Positions 62,629 through 64,000 of a DNA stretch of 64,000 nt are shown here, piece by piece. A program made the position numbers and the translations under genes. Under the pieces are notes generated by a model, which saw only the letters and a list, made by a program, of their open reading frames with translations, ran no database searches and was not told where the DNA came from. Location: the NCBI RefSeq assembly GCF_010509075.1, contig NZ_CP048433.1, positions 2,108,001-2,172,000 on the forward strand. The letters are read 5' to 3'. The DNA comes from Collinsella aerofaciens ATCC 25986 (lineage in GTDB: Bacteria; Actinomycetota; Coriobacteriia; Coriobacteriales; Coriobacteriaceae). Numbering within the stretch: the first letter of the stretch is position 1; each line of letters begins with the position of its first letter.

Positions 62629-63047
62629 GGGCATTTCTCGATACCAATTTTCTGCTCGATTGCGTGCTTCCGGGCCGGCCGGAGCACGCAGCGGCGCAAA
62701 CGATCAAGGGGCTCGTCGACGTGGGGCTTATCGAAGGCGTTGTTTCGGCCTGCTCTCTCAAGGACGCGTACTACATTCTCACCAAACAGGCCGGCGAGGC
62801 GCGCGGGCGCGAGGTAGTGCGCGACTGCCTTAAGAGCTACTCGGTAGAGCCTCTCGACCAAGAAGCTTGTTTTACCTCCGCCTATTCCGATGAGCCGGAC
62901 TTTGAGGACGGCTGTATCCGTGCGATGGCCGAGCGTGCCGGCGTGGACTTTATCATCACGCGTGACCGCGCCGCTTTTGTGCGCTCGACCATCAAGACCT
63001 TCTCGCCTGCAGAGTTCATCCGTGCGTTTCCGATTCCGGATGAGTAA
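62625..63047 (+). CDS. PIN-domain toxin (VapC-like ribonuclease)
   Basis: 140 residues with a PIN fold: first acidic residue in FLDTNFLLDCVL (Asp6), Lys-Asp in ACSLKDAYYIL, Glu and Asp in DEPDFEDGCIRAMAE, and the last Asp in FIITRDRAAF. It is predicted to cleave RNA and to be held inactive by the overlapping antitoxin. Pairing a Phd-type antitoxin with a PIN toxin is one of the known mixed arrangements. Confidence 0.9.
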   Translation: MRAFLDTNFLLDCVLPGRPEHAAAQTIKGLVDVGLIEGVVSACSLKDAYYILTKQAGEARGREVVRDCLKSYSVEPLDQEACFTSAYSDEPDFEDGCIRAMAERAGVDFIITRDRAAFVRSTIKTFSPAEFIRAFPIPDE

Positions 63048-63108
63048 AACCGCCATATCGGGGATTGTCCCCGGCGTTTAGCGAGCTTGTTGGGAGGCTC
63101 CTGGTCCA

Positions 63109-63300
63109 GTGACTGTTACAAAAAACGGCTATAGCAAATTTGTTGTACTTCGATCTGAAGACTATGACCTCATGGTTCAGGAACAGGCTAAGGCTCGTCT
63201 GATGGCTCGTATAGCTGTGGCCGAGCGGGAGCGTGCTGCTGGCACGGCGCGTGATGCCTTTGAGGCTCTCGATGACCTTGAGGCAAAATATGGCCTATAA
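63109..63300 (+). pseudogene. N-terminally truncated Phd/YefM antitoxin
   Basis: 63 residues from GTG 63109 match the second half of a Phd/YefM antitoxin (TVTKNGYSKFVVLRSEDYDL and a helical tail with RDAFEALDDLEAKYGL). The same frame upstream keeps only PGPV before a stop at 63079, so about 25 N-terminal residues with the DNA-binding start are missing. It may still be translated (GGGAGG upstream). The truncated toxin that overlaps its end supports decay. Confidence 0.7.
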
Positions 63301-63385
63301 CGTCAAGATTCTGCCTTCAGCCGAACGTTATCTAGGCAGTTCTTATCTGAACGGGGCAACCGGCACCGTGATCTGCGTCACGTAG
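63290..63385 (+). pseudogene. RelE/ParE toxin remnant
   Basis: ATG 63290 overlaps the end of the truncated antitoxin and begins MAYNVKILPSAERYL, the standard opening of RelE/ParE toxins, then drifts into unrelated sequence and stops at 63385. About 80% of the toxin is gone. Confidence 0.7.
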
Positions 63386-63430
63386 GTCGCCGGATCATCG
63401 CTGGCGATGCCATCGATGAGGGCGACCTCG
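63344..63430 (-). pseudogene. 3' tail remnant of a GyrI-like-domain gene, copy 2
   Basis: Minus-strand frame EVALIDGIASDDPATYVTQI then TVPVAPFR and stop. This is the typical end of a GyrI-like effector domain, without the rest of the protein. It overlaps the decayed toxin. Confidence 0.45.
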
Positions 63431-63440
63431 CGTTGCCCCG

Positions 63441-64000
63441 CTACGCTGCCAACTTGTCAAAAGCCCCGCGTCGGTTGAGCACGGTAAACGCGATAACACA
63501 GATGACTGCTGACAAAATCGATCCGCACGGCGAAGCGATGCCCATGGGAAACAACGTATCGGAATAGGCGTTCGACAGTAGCCACGCGCCCGGCACGCGA
63601 ATGAGCGCCACGGCCAGCACGTTGTGCGCAAAGCCGATGTAGCTCTTGCCGTATGCAGCGAAAAAGCCGCTAAAGCAAATGTGGATGCCGGCAAAGATTG
63701 CGTCGAAAATATAGCTGCGCATATAGCCGGTACCGGCGGCGACCACTGCAGCGTCCTTGGCAAAAAAGCCAATAAACGCTGGCGCCACCAGCCACATCAG
63801 CACCGTGATCAGGCAGCCGTACACCACCGAGATTGTCATGGCGTCCTTGAGTACCTGACGTGCGCGGTCGCCCTTGCCCGCGCCGGCATTTTGCGCCGTG
63901 AGCGCGCTGACGGTGGCACCCATGGAACTTGGCACAATGAACAAAAAGCTGATCATCTTTTCGACCAGGCCCACGGCGGCGGCGTCGACGAGCCCTCGGT
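63441..64000 (-). CDS. MATE-family efflux transporter, C-terminal part
   Basis: The gene runs in from beyond the right end; about 186 C-terminal residues are visible. Five to six helices, with ALTAQNAGAGKGDRARQVL, the typical second-half opening of MATE exporters (QNxGAGx-type motif), and a hydrophobic end at FDKLAA. It exports cationic drugs or metabolites using Na+ or H+. The stop lies beside the toxin-antitoxin debris. Confidence 0.88.
   Translation of the reverse strand, partial: RGLVDAAAVGLVEKMISFLFIVPSSMGATVSALTAQNAGAGKGDRARQVLKDAMTISVVYGCLITVLMWLVAPAFIGFFAKDAAVVAAGTGYMRSYIFDAIFAGIHICFSGFFAAYGKSYIGFAHNVLAVALIRVPGAWLLSNAYSDTLFPMGIASPCGSILSAVICVIAFTVLNRRGAFDKLAA

Noticed and set aside
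63109-63300. A complete, functional YefM antitoxin
   Set aside because: The N-terminal quarter is missing and the toxin that should follow is only a fragment.

Overview
The window looks like chromosome from a gut actinobacterium of the class Coriobacteriia, most likely Collinsella. This is an inference from GC-rich coding sequence, strong AAAGGAG-type ribosome sites, a typical gut-anaerobe gene set and home-grown intergenic repeats; no 16S rRNA gene is present to prove it.

Layout. 1-5.7 kb: end of an MFS carrier, hisS and ppc. 6.1-10.8 kb: a lactate-racemase island (larA-larD on +, tetR-larC-larB on -). 10.9-17.5 kb: serB, aspS, an unusual HPr, and an iron uptake operon (feoA-feoA-feoB and a Cys-rich partner). 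17.6-42.8 kb: a large pectin/hexuronate island with a LacI regulator, uxaC-uxaB-uxaA, a GPH symporter, GH28, esterases, a pectin methylesterase fused to a second esterase, GH105, two flavin/Fe-S oxidoreductases, a DhuI/DhuD pair, GntR, GntP and an IlvD/Edd-type dehydratase. 43-46.3 kb: a drug exporter with a putative leader peptide, a CBS protein and an alkyltransferase. 46.5-48.3 kb: the scar of an integrated element (3' half of a tRNA-Met, a broken integrase). 48.3-54.9 kb: an ATPase, a YitT-type membrane protein, GntR, kdgA, kdgK and a second LacI regulator. 54.9-64 kb: a DinJ-nucleotidyltransferase fusion, a degenerate glutamine synthetase next to a GlnR-like regulator, an HtrA protease, a 204-bp MITE-like element, ligA, toxin-antitoxin genes and decayed remnants, and the end of a MATE exporter.

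How the genes work together. None of the pectin enzymes shows an obvious signal peptide, so the cell probably imports oligo-uronides and demethylates, deacetylates and cleaves them inside. Galacturonate goes through UxaC, UxaB and UxaA to 2-keto-3-deoxygluconate (KDG). Unsaturated uronate released by GH105 goes through DhuI and DhuD to KDG. Gluconate may enter through GntP and the dehydratase. KdgK and KdgA then give pyruvate and glyceraldehyde 3-phosphate. Ten copies of a palindrome centred on GTGAACGTTCAC mark the promoters of this network, and a second operator type sits before kdgK and the YitT gene.

The strongest candidates for something undescribed are: two covarying leader elements (A and B) shared by the kdgK/kdgA locus and the YitT gene; a glutamine synthetase homologue that has lost several metal ligands and lies next to a GlnR-like regulator without a phosphorylation pocket; and two ~125-bp palindromes with an almost identical core but unrelated, self-complementary outer arms.
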